DNA of 64,000 nt from Ricinus communis (GCF_019578655.1 NC_063256.1:31482342-31546341); one strand, 5' to 3'; shown: positions 9,831 through 22,120, counted from the first letter of the stretch. The notes: generated by a model not told the origin, from the letters alone. Numbers and translations: made by a program.

Positions 9831-11175
9831 AATATAAATACCTATAAAAGATTTACATAATGTATTTATTTTTACTGTTCGTTTATTTTAAGTATAACAA
9901 TACAGATGAAGAGGAGAGCACCCAGTGTTCTTTTTTTTTAATGCTCAATTTTAGTTTAATATTTCTTTTGTTGTATCTCTTTTTTTTTTTTTTGAAGAGC
10001 TTTTTCTTTTTCTTTTTTAATCATGGTATGTAGGACACTAATTTACATGAATATTGACTTGGTACACATACTTGCAATTAAAATTTGAGCTCTTTTTAAC
10101 AATGCCATCTCCTAGACACACACACACATATATATACTTTAATTTAGAAAAATAAAAAAGCAGTTCTTTGTTATATTTTACTTTATTAAAATCAAATCAC
10201 TAGTGTGTAAATTTTTAAATAAAATTAAAAAATGTTTATAATATATATGAAATCTTGATTTTGTAATGATATATTAAATTTATTTATTATTAATTATAAA
10301 AATAACTAGTATAAATTTATGAGTTATAAATAAGTTTATTTGTTAATGAATTAATTATAATTTAAATATTTCTTAATCATCATTAACAATAGAATATTTA
10401 TTTATGGATAAATTTACTACAATTCAAAGATTTGTTAATTATCATTAACTTAGAAATGTTTGTGATACTATGATACTAAATTTAAAAACGAATGTATTTT
10501 TATTTTTTGAGTATTAATGAGCAACTAGTTAACATTTTGTTAACAAAAGTGAGTAAGAAACTAGAACTCATTCTAATGTACCATAGATGTACGGTACCAT
10601 ATAAATCTATAAATATTAATATTATTTTAATTTTAATAATTTATTAACATAATTAAATATTATATTAGTCAATTATTTATAATACTTAATTATTAATCAA
10701 TTAAATATATCATTTATATTTATTATATATTTTTATTTATTTTAGAATTTAATTAGTGGTATCTAACAACAATAAGATTTGACTCATATAAATAATTAAA
10801 AATTATATATAAATTCATTGACAATAAATATTAGTAGAAGAACATATTAAATAAATAAATTATTTAAAATAATATTAATTACTGGTCTATAATTAAAAAA
10901 TAAATTTATAATATAAGGTACCAGAATGGTATTATAGCAAAATTCAAAAACTAGTACTTGAACTAATATAAATAGCTATAAAGATTTAGATAATCTATTT
11001 TATTTTTAGTATTTATTTATTTTGAAGTATAACAATAAAAATAAAGAGGAGAGCACTACTCAATTTTAGTTTATATTCTTTTCTTTTTCCTTTTTCAATC
11101 ATGGTATGTAGGACTCTAATTTTATATGAATATTGACTTGGTATACAGACTTTAATTGAGCTCTTTTACATTTTC
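9831..11175. repeat. Pair of direct repeats flanking AT-rich core, copy A
   Basis: 9831-10115 and 10975-11175 share aatataaata, taagtataacaata, gaggagagcac, ctcaattttagttta, aatcatggtatgtaggac and gaatattgacttggta in the same order. The 860-bp core between them is extremely AT-rich without ORFs. A small non-autonomous LTR-type element or a local duplication would both fit. No primer-binding site was seen. The rest of 9580-11204 holds no gene. Confidence 0.6.
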
Positions 11176-11204
11176 TATTGTGGCCAAGTAAACACAAGTT
11201 TTGA

Positions 11205-11330
11205 TGTGCATGATTCTCAGACGAGGTAAGCACAGAGTATATACTTGTTACTTGTTATGAAAATGAACAAGTTTTTTATGTGCAGGATCCTCAGACGAGA
11301 CAAGTATAGAGCATATATTTGTTATAGAAT
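11205..11330. repeat. 74-bp minisatellite, about two units, copy A
   Basis: Units start tgtgcatgattctcagacga at 11205 and tgtgcaggatcctcagacga at 11279. Each continues with a aagcacagagcatata-like string. Confidence 0.9.
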
Positions 11331-11570
11331 TATGCACAATGAATAGAAGAAAATAACAATTTTTTATTTAATAAACAAACATACAAGTTTTGAAATGAAA
11401 ACTTTAAAAAGAAATATAACTTACAAGAGTTGTAGAATACAAGAGGAGAGATTTTCTCTCTCACTCCCAATCACTCTTTTCTCACCACATTTCTAATGAT
11501 CTGCAGAGAATTTGAAGAATACAAGACTTTCTTATGATTTTTTAGTCTCCCTTCTTCTTTGAAATCTCCT

Positions 11571-11580
11571 CTATTTATAG
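11571..11580 (-). promoter_or_regulatory. Pararetroviral-type TATA box, copy A
   Basis: Minus strand ctataaatag within gacctctataaatagagg, about 290 bp beyond the end of the last viral frame (11868), which is where pararetroviruses carry the promoter of their genome-length transcript. Upstream on the minus strand are short aagtcaaagac-type and ttcattat direct motifs. Conserved in copy B. Whether it is active is unknown. Confidence 0.55.
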
Positions 11581-11867
11581 AGGTCTTCAGCCTTCAGCTT
11601 CAATAATTCTTTCTTTAGATGCTTTTGATAATGAAGTAAGGGGCTTCATTATTTTTTCTGAAATGGAGCAAAAGTTGTCTGCTATGCTTCAAAATAATGG
11701 AGTCTTTGACTTTTTCTTTTCAGAAATAATAGTGCAGAATCTTTTGTCTTCTCTTTCTTTTGAAAAGACTTTTTTTTTATATGGATTTTTTGGCCCATTA
11801 CAGAAAGTTACCGTGGGCCGTCATTCCTAGTTTTCAGCCCAAGGGCTTTACAAGGCTTTTGAACATT

Positions 11868-13119
11868 TTATTTTATGGGCTTAAATATCCTAAAACAATC
11901 ATCTTCATTCGAGTCACCATTTAAGTTAATGGCTGCAGAACTGGTGCTTGAAGAGGATGATGAGGATTTAGGCTTTCCTTTAGAGGAGGTGTTTTCTGAT
12001 AACTGTTTGATTAGTAGTAGGAAATCTTCTTCCATTTGAGCCGCCACTAGTTTTGAAAGTATAAAAGACTTATGTGCCAGGAAGATAGTTTGTTCTTTAG
12101 GTGCCGGCAAGAAGCTATTCTCTGTAAGGAAATTTTGGACCATCTTTGGAGATAGCTTTTCTTGGTGGTTGAATTTGTCCCACCAGTTTACCTTGAATCT
12201 GCGGGTAAGTATGACTTCTCCATATGCTGCTTGATTGAGATGGAAATACCACATACATACCCAAGAAAGGAAGAAGTTTGAACAAAATAAAAGCAAGGGG
12301 GGGAATTGTCTTTCTATTTTGTCTGATTTGTAATGAGCTTTGAAGATGTTAAACAAGGGGAGTAGTTCTGGTATTATGGTTTCTAGAAGATTACCATAAT
12401 AATTTCACCATTGTTTAAACTAATAAGGAATCTTTGAGGTTTGGATCGTGCTAGTGTTGAAGTAGAAAAGCCAAGAATGGCTCTGTCCTTTATTTTGCAA
12501 GAGAAAGGTATTGAACCAGGCTTGCTAGTAATCCTAGTAATTAAAAAGGTGGTATCGAGACTTGAGGAATAGGAGTTTTGAAGGGTGGTTGGGAAAAATC
12601 TTGAAAAGTGTAATTCCATACCCTAGTCTGAAGGGTGAAGGATTCTTTGAATAGTACAAGTAGAATAGGCTGGGTCTTCATGGTCTTTGTATTTTTTGAA
12701 ATATTTAAACCTTGTAGAACCAATTACCTCTAAGATAGACTGGTAATAAGACTAAGGTTTAGCCTTATTCCAGGGTTTAAAATACTATCTTGGAGGGAAA
12801 ACTTTTGAAACTAATTTTGAGGGGCTTTTTGTATAGAATCCTTCTTCAATAGTAAAATGCTTTGAAAATTTTATTTTTCTATATATTCATTAGCTTTAGA
12901 AAGTTTTATTTAAGACAAAATTATTTCTTGAGAATTTGGTTTTGAAATGCTTTGAGAGTTGTGAGATAGGTTTTGTGAAAAAAGTACTATGTCAGGCTTT
13001 AAAAGAGGGATAGAGAGTATACCTTTACCCTTAGTTGAAGAAGAAGATGACTTCGGAGAAATCTCTGGCTGGACTTCAGCCACATGCTTTGTCTTTGAAT
13101 ATTCTTGGACCATTTTCAA
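11868..13119 (-). pseudogene. Endogenous pararetrovirus 3' open frame, copy A
   Basis: Minus-strand coding relic downstream of the polymerase. Open pieces at 12910-13119, 12541-12723, 12383-12619 and 11868-12356 are in shifting frames. The last contains FKVNWWDKF and a Ser-rich, acidic C-terminus ending near 11868. It lies between polymerase and promoter, the place of the last frame in pararetroviral genomes. Multiple frameshifts show it is dead. The function of the frame is not asserted. Confidence 0.6.
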
Positions 13120-13439
13120 AAATTCAGGCGGTTGCTGTGTAAGCCATTCCTGTATTTGAAATTGCTTTGAGCTGGATCTTTTTTGATAGAGTTTATTTCT
13201 TCCTGAATGATTTCAATCTAGGTTTTGATTGGCTTTGAAGATGAGGGAATAATCTCCTTTTTAGGGCTTTTTTCAGCTTTTGAACTTGCTTTTGGTTTTT
13301 CTTCTTTATCATTTACTTTTGTTTTACGTGGCATTATCACTTCTATTTTTGAAGGAGCTCTCTGGTTAGAAAGTTTGGTATTGAATTTGAATCTCCTCTT
13401 ATGTATTCAAATTTAAAATTAAAAACAGAAAGAATAGCT

Positions 13440-14735
13440 TGCAATTTGGCAAAAATTTGCTTTGAAGCTATATTTTGAACATCTTTTTATAATACTTCTT
13501 TTGCACATTTATAATCAATCCTTAAAAGAAATTTTTTATTTAAAAGATCACTTTGAAACTTTGAAATGCATAGGACTATTGAAAGAATTTCTTTTTTGAT
13601 GGTTGAATAATTTCTTTGAGTATCATTCTAGTGTGTAGAAGTAAACTGGACAATGCATTCTTTATTGTTTAGAATTTGTTTAAGAATTCCACCATAACCT
13701 AAATCTGATGCATCAGTTATGACTATTTTGAATGCAGATGAATCAACTAGATGAAAATATGAAATTTCATAAACTTATTTTTTGATACTCTAAACAATCT
13801 TTGTATGCTCGTCAGACCATGCAGGAGGATTTTTCTTCAACCTATCATGGAGAGGTTTTGCGAAACAGTTTAAATTTGGATAAAAGTCTATGACATAATT
13901 TAAACTGCCAAGAAATCTTTGCAATTGAGTTTTTTCCAAAATTTTATTAGGAAACTTTGAAGTAAAAGCTAGAAATCTTTCAATTGGGGTAATAGTTCCC
14001 TGGGAGATGTAGTGCCCAAGAAATTTTATCTTCGTTTGGAATAAAGAAACTTTGAATTCCGAAACAACTAAACCATTTTTCTTAACAACATAGAAAAATG
14101 TCTCTAAATGTTTGAAATGTTGTTCTAGAGAACTTGAAAAAATTAGTACATCATCAATGTACATAATGCAAAACTTTAAATAGGGATTAAAAATGTCATT
14201 CATAATTTTTTAAAATTCAGAAGGAGCATTTTTTAAACCAAATGGCATTACATTCCATTCATACTAGCCAAATGAAAGTGTAAATGCAATTTTGTAAAGA
14301 TCTCTAGGATGAATCTGGATTTGCTAAAAATCCCGACTTCATATCAAACTTTGAAAAATGAAAGCAGAATGAAGCTTTTGAAAAAAATCATTTTTGTTTG
14401 GAATAGGATATCTAATCCACTTAAGAGCTTTATTTAAAGGTTTGTAGTTAATTACTAACCTAGGAGTACATCTTTTTTTTTTCACTATTTTTATTGATAT
14501 AGAAAGCTGCACATGACCAGGGGAATCGTAATTTGGTAATTAAACATTTTTTCTCTAAGTCTTGGATTTCTATCCTACAATGCTTTTCTAAGGCCTCATT
14601 CATTTGGATGGGCCTGGTTTTGGTAGGCATTTATCTTTCATTAAATTCCTTTTTATATGGTAAATCTACCATATATGTTGTTTTCTTTTCCAAAAAGCAT
14701 TTGAAAGATTTGAAAAATTTTCTTTTATATTTTTG
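13440..14735 (-). pseudogene. Endogenous pararetrovirus polymerase (RT-RNase H), copy A
   Basis: Minus-strand relic of a plant pararetroviral polymerase. The longest open piece (13790-14203) holds the palm motif YIDD at 14150-14161 and QLQRFLGSLNYV near 13900-13935. Preceding sequence to about 14735 covers the protease/RT linker and RT fingers, with frameshifts and stops. RNase H remnants run to about 13440. No complete frame remains. Orientation is opposite to the capsid-like relic at 18-1058, so the two are not one simple integrated genome. Confidence 0.8.
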
Positions 14736-15823
14736 ACTTTAGAAAGATAATAATTGTAAGTATAATATTCTTATAAATATTTTTTTATTTTAAAATATTT
14801 AGTATATTAATATAGTCATAATATTTTTAATTTTATAGGTATTATTGAAATTATATAAGAAATCGTCATATAAGGTAAAAAGCTGAATGTGTAATCTTTT
14901 AGATTTAATTTGTTGTTGTGATTTTTTATGTTTATTTTATGTATATTATTTAATCTTTCATGTATAAATTTTTTATATTTTACTGTACTTCTATAATTTT
15001 TTTATAGTAGTAATAACTATAAATTTTTGTGTATTATTATATATTATGTTATACAACTTTTGTCTTTCTACGTGTTATTGTAAATTTATAAAACTAAAGT
15101 AACAATATACAACTAATAATAATATAACATACATTATATATTTAGAGTCAAATGAAATAATTTAAATATTATTTTTAAAAAATAATAAAGTAATGATAAA
15201 TTATTTTAAATATAGATAATTAATTTGTATATAATATTTTTGCAGTATAATAATATTAAAATTGTTTAGTGATAATTATTAGTGCATAATTTTTCTGATA
15301 ATATTATATAATGATATTTGGAGATGAATGAGTAAAATATATTGCCAATATGATAAAATATATAATGTTTGCAGTCAAACATAAATGTCTTATCTTTTGT
15401 AATAACGCTTAAATATAAATGAGTAAGAAATTATGAATGAGTAAGTATGACGATATTTAAAATTTATGTAGATATTTTTTTATTAATTGTTAGTATATTA
15501 TTATATAATAATGTTGTGATATAATTGAATAAGAAATTATATAAGATAAATGATATTTAAAATTTTTGTAGGTCTTAGTTAGTTATAAAAGAAATCGTCA
15601 TATAAGGTATAAATTTTACTTAGTATGCTTTTAGATATTATGTTATTACATTTGATATATTAATGTTTGTATTGTATGAGTAGTTTAATTCGTGTTTAAA
15701 AATTATTTTTTATTTGTTGCAGTTAATTAATAATTAGTTTAGATTTTTTAATAATTTATTTATTTATTTGTTTAATTATATTTTATTTTATTAATTATAT
15801 TTTTATTATTGATACCGAAAATT
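14736..15823. other. AT-rich stretch with two similar exon-like blocks, copy A
   Basis: No ORF. Two 35-36 nt blocks, 14839-14874 and 15572-15606, share agaaatcgtcatataag and are each preceded by a T-rich run ending tag and followed by gtaaaa or gtataa, like micro-exons with splice sites. Equivalent blocks are in copy B at 49832-49867 and about 50565-50598. Confidence 0.5.
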
Positions 15824-16270
15824 ATGGTAGAGCTTACTCAAGTTTCTGTGATTATACGTATTAGTGAACAACGAAGAAAAATGTAAGAATTATTAAGCAT
15901 GTTAGAAAATATTAAAATGAATTTTGAGGACAATAATGATGATTTGACTCATTTGATAAATCATATTATAAAAAATAATAATTGCTTACAAGAGATTGTT
16001 TGAAAAGGAGGTTTAAGGATAGACAACAAAAAATATAAAGCCCTTAGAACATGTTTATATTATCTAAATGAATAGAGTATCCTTGATTCTCTATGGAATA
16101 GCTATGAGGGTAGAGGAAGAAGACTTGTTAAAGAATTTATTAAAGAGTGTGTGAATTAGGTAGCAAGGAAGATATCTAGTTATTCTATTGGCAAGAGAAA
16201 TTTATCAAGATACCCTATATTGCTAAAGATGAGTTATGAGTTGCCCGAAAAAGATGAAAAAAGATTATGA
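15824..16270 (+). pseudogene. Unknown 148-codon ORF, copy A (several stops)
   Basis: Starts atggtagagcttactcaag. Same length as in copy B (447 bp including the stop) without indels, but with at least four in-frame stops here. Not recognised. It precedes the plant-mobile-domain relic in the same orientation. Confidence 0.45.
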
Positions 16271-16333
16271 AAATTAATTCCTGTCCATAGGATGGATTTG
16301 TAATATTTATCATGTTAATAAAATTTGTGATGT

Positions 16334-17997
16334 TTGAAGGTATTTATATTTAAAGCATCAGTCACTGGGAGGATTGATCATACTTCCATCTACACTCTAT
16401 TCGAGAGGTGGATGGACACAACTCCTACCTTTCACATTCCGGTTGGTGAGCTGATTCTCTCTCCTTTCTATTTTTCTACTATTACCAGTATCGATTTCTC
16501 TAGCACGCCTGTGCCATTCGATGATGCGATCCACCACTAGCATTTCGATATCCAGGAGCGCTTTATTACTGACATGCTCGGGTTTTTACTAATGTTCAAG
16601 AACTCGTGATGCATCGCTTACTAGTGCATCCCTCTCCACTACCAGGGCTTCATTCCTCGAAATGCTCAGAAGGTTGATCAGATGGCCCGAGTCTTTCTAG
16701 TGTACCTCTTTAGTACGACCTTGTTCAGTGCCTTAAGAAACTCACTGAACTTCCATTACCTAGCACCGCTACGGGATTTGAATCAAATCTCTTCTTATAG
16801 CTGGGGATCTGCGACTCTTTCATATCTATACCATTAGATGGACATTACCATCCAAGGCAGCAAGAGGATCTACGATTCTTGGCACGCGATCCACGTAAGT
16901 TGGGCACTGGCTTCTTTTTCTTTAGTTTCTTTTTATAGATGTCGTGCATGCTGACTCTTTGCTGTTCAGGTTTAGGCCTTGGAGATCAGCCTTTTGGTGG
17001 CTCACAACCCATCTGCACCTCACAGGCTTTTCCTCGCTTGAGTCCCTAGGGCTCGAGCAGGACTGTTACTCTAGAATGGTTTCAGGTTCACGTGCACCGC
17101 ATGTCGATCAACGACTTGACCTGGGATAGGGTAAATACAAATTATTAGTTATATTCATGCTATATTTATATTGCTACTACCTTTTCTAGTTTGCAGATTC
17201 AAAGCGATTGGCTGGGAGAGTGCAACCAATGGGAGCCTTATATGCTATTTGTAGTCAACCTCGAGTAGAGGAGGATTCTACTGCTCGTGAGCTAACTGAG
17301 GGACGGTCGTCTCGACGATCCAGGCCTTCCCATATTGCGGGCTATTCTACCGATGTAGCCTCTGAGGCACCTCCTACGGCTATGTTTAATATGGTTCTAG
17401 GGAGTGTTTTGTTCCCTCATAATCCAATGGTTTTATATTGGAGCCCATACGATGTGATGGAGCATGGGCTTCCATGGAGCAATGCCTCCCTCTGAAGTTC
17501 ACTCCGACTATTTGCACTTACTTAAGTTATTCTTCCCATCTATGTTTTCACCTCTTTATTTTCTTAAAAGGTTAGTGACATATACATGCAAATACAGGTT
17601 TAGAGGGATCAGTTAGAGCACGTACATCTGCTGGTCAGTGCTGCAAGGAGATAGTTCTTCATCCTAGGTGAAGACTGGCGAGTAAGATAATGACTTGTGC
17701 AATATGCATGTATACAACACGCTAACTAATCTCCTTTTAGGCTTTCAATAAAAGGACCATGAGGGCTTGCAGGGGCAACTAGATGACCGGCAGCATCAGC
17801 TTGATGCTCAGCAACGTCGAATCGACACGTTGATCCATAAGCTATCAGCCTTGCAGACTTGGATTGAGAGGTCATACAACAGGTCGGCTATATGCACAGT
17901 TGATTTAGCTCTGCGTACAACCGATCAGCTGTACGTAGTGTCAATCGGCTCTGCAGTTGTAGAGCCCAATTCGGATAATGATTCAAGGCCTATATAA
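16334..17997 (+). pseudogene. Plant-mobile-domain (PMD/MAIN-like) gene relic, copy A
   Basis: Coding blocks resembling the transposon-related plant mobile domain: ERWMDTTPTFHIPVGELILS at 16402-16461, and near 16730-16850 ALRNSLNFHYLAPLRDLNQI and SSYSWGSATLSYLYH. Probable introns with gtaagt and T-rich cag acceptors follow (16893-16969; 17130-17196). A later exon at 17767-17997 has a short coiled coil (LDDRQHQLDAQQRRIDTLIH). In-frame stops and a 350-bp deletion at 17276-17283 relative to copy B make it non-functional. PMD proteins are found both in transposons and as domesticated nuclear proteins; which one applies here is not clear. Confidence 0.65.
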
Positions 17998-18154
17998 ACC
18001 ATGAGTCCTTCCTACTTCTTTATACACGATCTCATACTTCAAAAGCCGAAAGAATATGTCTCAATAAAGCGCCAAAAGACTACAAACTCTTCTCAAAACC
18101 CTAACTAGTGATAATTAGATCAAACTTGGGAAATTTCATCTTTCATCTTTCAAG

Positions 18155-18480
18155 GCCATGGAATACACTAAGCTTGATTATGGGTTCCTCCACTCTGTTG
18201 TCAACTTTTAATGCCCAAGGGACCATGTCTTTAGATTCAATGGACAAGAGTTGTGCCCCATGATTGAAGAGTTTTCTGCTATTCTTAGTGTTCCCATGGA
18301 TTCTACACATCCCATCGCCCTGCCAAAACTCAACGAGCCTTTTCCTAGCAAACTAGTGGATTTATTTGACATGCCCCCAGCTGAGGTATTTTCCCATTCT
18401 GCTGGAGAGTATATTACCTTTTTCAGGTTTTCCAATCAGCAGGCTATATTTTCTATTATTTACTTTAATTTTTTTATTAT
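18155..18480 (+). pseudogene. Gypsy-associated DUF7745-like fragment, copy A
   Basis: Reads MEYTKLDYGFLHSVVNF, a stop, then PRDHVFRFNGQELCPMIEEF and SAILSVP. The HVFRF...CPxIEEFxAIL pattern resembles the N-terminal domain that precedes gag in some plant Ty3/gypsy polyproteins. It is cut short at the tail-to-tail junction with the integrase relic. A TATA-like cctatataaacc lies at about 17987-17998. Confidence 0.5.
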
Positions 18481-19340
18481 ACATGGTATTTCTTGAGATG
18501 ATCTATGTTGATTGGCTTAGTGAACTTGTTGCCGCCCAAGTCTGAGATCTTAGCAGCACCTCTAGGCAGGATCTTCTTTACTAAGTAAGGGCCTTCCCAG
18601 TTCAGCCTGAACTTCCCTCTCGAGTCGAATGCAGTAGGCCTTCTATGCATCAATACTAGATCACCAGCTCTGATCTTTCCTGGCTTTACTTTCTTATTAA
18701 ACGCCCTAGCTATCCTTTTTTGATACAATTGCATATGATATAGGGCTTTCATCATTTTCTCATCAACCAAAGCCGATTATTGGTACCTTTACTTAACCTA
18801 TCGATATTCTGATATTTCAGCCTTCAATGCAACTCTCAAAGATTCTAACTCTAATTTAACTCATAAAACTGTTTCAGTCTCGTAAACTATAGAGTATGGT
18901 GTTTGCCCATTCGATGTTCACTCGGTTGTCCGATATCCCCAAAGTGCAAAGGTAATCGAAAGGACTAGTCCTTGTGATTTCTCACCATCTTCGAAAGTAT
19001 CTTCTTTAGATTCTTATTGGCTGTTTCTACTGCTCCATTCGCCTAAGATCTATACGGAGAAGACTTGTGATGCTTGATCTTGTATTCCACTAGCAGGTCT
19101 GCTGTCTCACCCATGAAATGTATCTCATTATCCGTCATGACATGATGCAGGACTCCATATCTACAAATCGGGTTCTTTTCTATAAATCTGGCTATCTACC
19201 TTGCCCCCACGGTGGTGAACGACTCGACTTCGACCCTTTTCGAGAAGTAGTCAATTGTTACGACTATGAACCTATGACCATTCGAATGAGGTTTTATTTC
19301 TTCGATGATGTTGATCCCCAAGCTACAAAAGGCTAAGGTA
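18477..19340 (-). mobile_element. Ty3/gypsy integrase relic, copy A
   Basis: Minus-strand integrase core and C-terminal domain. Core pieces around 19340-18800 include GHRFIVVTIDYFSK, MTDNE and NGAVETANKNLKKIL. The C-terminal open frame 18477-18770 includes FNKKVKPGKIRAGDLVL and FRLNWEGPYLVKKILP. Stops and frameshifts occur in the core. It lies between the DUF7745-like fragment and a copia polymerase, so three element pieces are stacked here. Confidence 0.8.
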
Positions 19341-19470
19341 TAACTAGGAAATTTGAAATGAGCATGATTAGAGAGCTCAAGTTCTTCCTTGGTCTCAAAT
19401 CAAGCAAAGCAAGGATGGGATATTCATCAACCAATCCAAGTACACAAGAGAACTCCTAAAGAAATTTGAG

Positions 19471-20163
19471 ATGGGTGGTTGCAAAGTAGCCAAGACCTCA
19501 ATGAGTGTCATAACTAAACTGGACAAGGACGAGAAGGGTAAGAGCGTAAATGAGAAGCTCTATAGAGGTATGATTGGCTCACTTTTATATTTAACCGCCT
19601 TTAGACCTGATATTATGTATAATGTTTGTCTTTGTGCTAGATTTCAATCTTGTCCAAAACAGTCTCATTTAAATGTCATAAAAAGAATTTTGAAATATTT
19701 GTGTGGAACCTTGAACTTAGGAGTTTGGTATCGTAGGAAAATATCCTTTAATATAATAGGTTATTTGGATGCCGATTATGCCGGTAGTTTATTAGATAGG
19801 AAGAGCACCTCCGGAACTTGCCATCTTCTAGGTGAATGCTTAGTGTCTTGTTGTTGTGCTCAAATTCTTTGGATGAGGCAACATTTAAGAAATTATGGGA
19901 GAGATATTGATCATATTCCTATAAAATATGATAACACTAGTGCTATAAACCTTTCTAAGAATCTTATTCAACACTCTAAGAGTAAGCACATAGATATTAG
20001 ACACTATTTTTTAAGAGATCATGTTCAAAATTGTACTATAGTAGTAAAGTATGTTGATACAAACAAACAACTAGCTGATATGTTCACCAAGCCCCTAAAT
20101 AAGGAGAGAATGAATTTCATAAAAAGAGAACTAGGAATGATAGATGGAAGCACCTTAGCTTAA
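19471..20163 (+). pseudogene. Copia RT-RNase H, C-terminal part, copy A
   Basis: Open for 230 residues in the window. It includes MIGSLLYLTAFRPDIMY, YLDADYAG with the RNase H aspartate region, RKSTSGTCHLLGE and a C-terminus with KHIDIRHYFLRDHV and LADMFTKPL. A 66-bp in-frame deletion at about 19846-19850 removes the SWFSKKQ...AEAEYVG block that copy B keeps, including the conserved Glu of RNase H. It is open but cannot be active. The upstream RT is missing. Confidence 0.85.
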
Positions 20164-20756
20164 ATTCTTTCCTATGTATGCTAATTATACATATCTTTTT
20201 TTATTTGTGATGCTTGTACTTGTGCTTCTTTCATTCTTGTGCCCTTTTGAGTATTTAAATTATCTTTGCACTAGATCACTTTCAATCCTTGTGCTTTTCA
20301 ATACTCATACATTAAATAATGTGATCAATGTGAAAAGTGCATGTTCATTCATTCATATTTTGCATGTTTTTTGCAAAAAGCACGCTTGTGCTCTAGAGGC
20401 ACGCTCGCGCTTTATAGGTCCGTATGCAATCTTGGAGATGACCTTAAAAGCACGCTCATGATTCGTAAGTGTGACCACAGTTTCTTAAAATTATAGCCGT
20501 TGTGACTATTTTTCAAAAGCGTGACCACGCTTCTTCTCTATTTCAATAAAAAATAGCCATTACAGATTTTTTGGAAATGAAATTTAATGTTAAACTAGCC
20601 ATTTTTTACCATTTTTATACCCTCCCTAAGGCTATAAAAGCCACATTTTACACAATTGCATCATTTCTTATACATATATTAATTTGAGCTTTTAGAAATC
20701 CTTTCACTCTTTTTCAACATTCCAAAACCTCTCTTCTACTTCTTTAAAGACAAGTA
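20164..20756 (+). other. Untranslated spacer between copia pol and 3' ORF, copy A
   Basis: AT-rich, with several copies of a short GC-rich motif (cacgctcgcgctttatag, aagcgtgaccacgcttctt) between 20380 and 20540. The open frame at 20174-20461 is not recognised. A TATA-less leader-like region precedes the ATG at 20757. The equivalent in copy B is 55574-56154. Confidence 0.5.
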
Positions 20757-21960
20757 TGGGTCCAAGAAGGGCTATTGGAAGAAGCTCTTCTTGATCCAAA
20801 ACAATCATAGAAAGAATGAAGGGTATGAATGATGAAGTAAAGATCAAGTACATGACTATAGAAAGGAAAGAAACTCAACCTAGTAGATTCTTTGATGACG
20901 AAGTCCTTATTAAGCTCGATATTTCATAAGAGATAAACACACTCCTTGAAAATGTAGGGCTCAGAGACTTCTTCCTACCTTAAATCTTAGAAATAGGTTT
21001 TGAGAATCTCACTAAGAAATTTCTTTCTACCTTAATGATTAATAAAAAGGGAGATAGGGATGACTATTATGGGATAAAGTTTAGACACTTTGGGAAAAAG
21101 AGAAATTTTTCAAGAGCTCAATTCTCTTTCATTTTTTGTTTTCAAGAAAGAAGCGATCTCTCTATCATTGAAAATTTTGTAGAGATGCCCCTCTCATTTT
21201 CCCAATTTTGGAGGTAAATCTCCAACAAAGAAACCCATTCTAAAGACTCCCTCTACGAAGACCTTAAATCCTTAACATATTGGATAGTGCATAAGATGAT
21301 AGCCACCAACATCCATGCAAGGGATAACGGGATTAAGAAAGTTCCACAAAAGACCTTCTTTTCCTCTATGTGATGATTCATGATAAGTGCATCCTCACTT
21401 CTAAATTTTTTCTTGATCACCTTCTTCATCTTGGCAATACTCAAAAAGGTGTCATTCTTGTCTCCTCACATGTCACCAAAATTGCCAAACACTTCCAAGC
21501 CCTCACTCCTCTAAACAAGACTTTTCTAACCCCACCTATCCACCAATTTTGCTAGGATTAGCTTTTCTTAAGCATGTCAAAGTCATTAGACTTGGACCTA
21601 AGTGAGAAATTAATGAGGTGTTCTTTCTACTCATAGAGGAGTATGTGGATGATAGGAAGAAAAGGAAGAAATATCATAGGATGCCAAGTTATCTCATTCC
21701 TTCCTATTTTCCTGCTCCATCTTCTTTCTCTTTTGAGGATAAAGTACTTAAGCAATTGGAGAAAATTTGGAATTATCTCCACCATATGCATGCGAATTTA
21801 GTAGAAATCTAAAAAGCTCGTAAGATTCCTCATTGTCATGTGGAGGATTGGGAGGAAGAAGAGGAAGCAGAGGCTCCAATTCCACCTCCTCAAGCAAGCT
21901 CTAATGGAAAAGGAAATGAGCTTATGATTTTTTAAGAGGAAGAAAAAGAAGAAGATTGAT
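20757..21960 (+). pseudogene. Copia 3' (envelope-like) ORF relic, copy A
   Basis: Begins atgggtccaagaagggctat at 20757 and runs in broken frames to about 21960. Recognisable parts: 21035-21217 (FRHFGKKRNFSRAQFSFIF), a segment matching KDSLYKDLKSLIYWIVHKMI in copy B, and 21618-21812 with an acidic Glu-rich tail afterwards. Position between pol and 3' LTR matches the extra ORF of SIRE-type elements. The relation to envelope proteins is uncertain. Confidence 0.5.
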
Positions 21961-22120
21961 CTCTTATTTTTGTTTAATTTTCTTATTTCTCATTTTTTTT
22001 ACTTTTTTACCTTCTCATACATGCATACCTCTCATTGATCACACATTTTATGAATGAAATCTTATTCTATTTTCTATCTCCCAGCAATTTACTTTCGTTG
22101 TCTTATTTTTTAATTTTGAC

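Noticed and set aside
11205..11330. Possible CRISPR-like or satellite array
   Set aside because: Only two to three 74-bp units with no spacers; a simple minisatellite in a plant genome.
13225..13416. Plus-strand ORF (also 48198-48452)
   Set aside because: Antisense of the pararetroviral coding relic.
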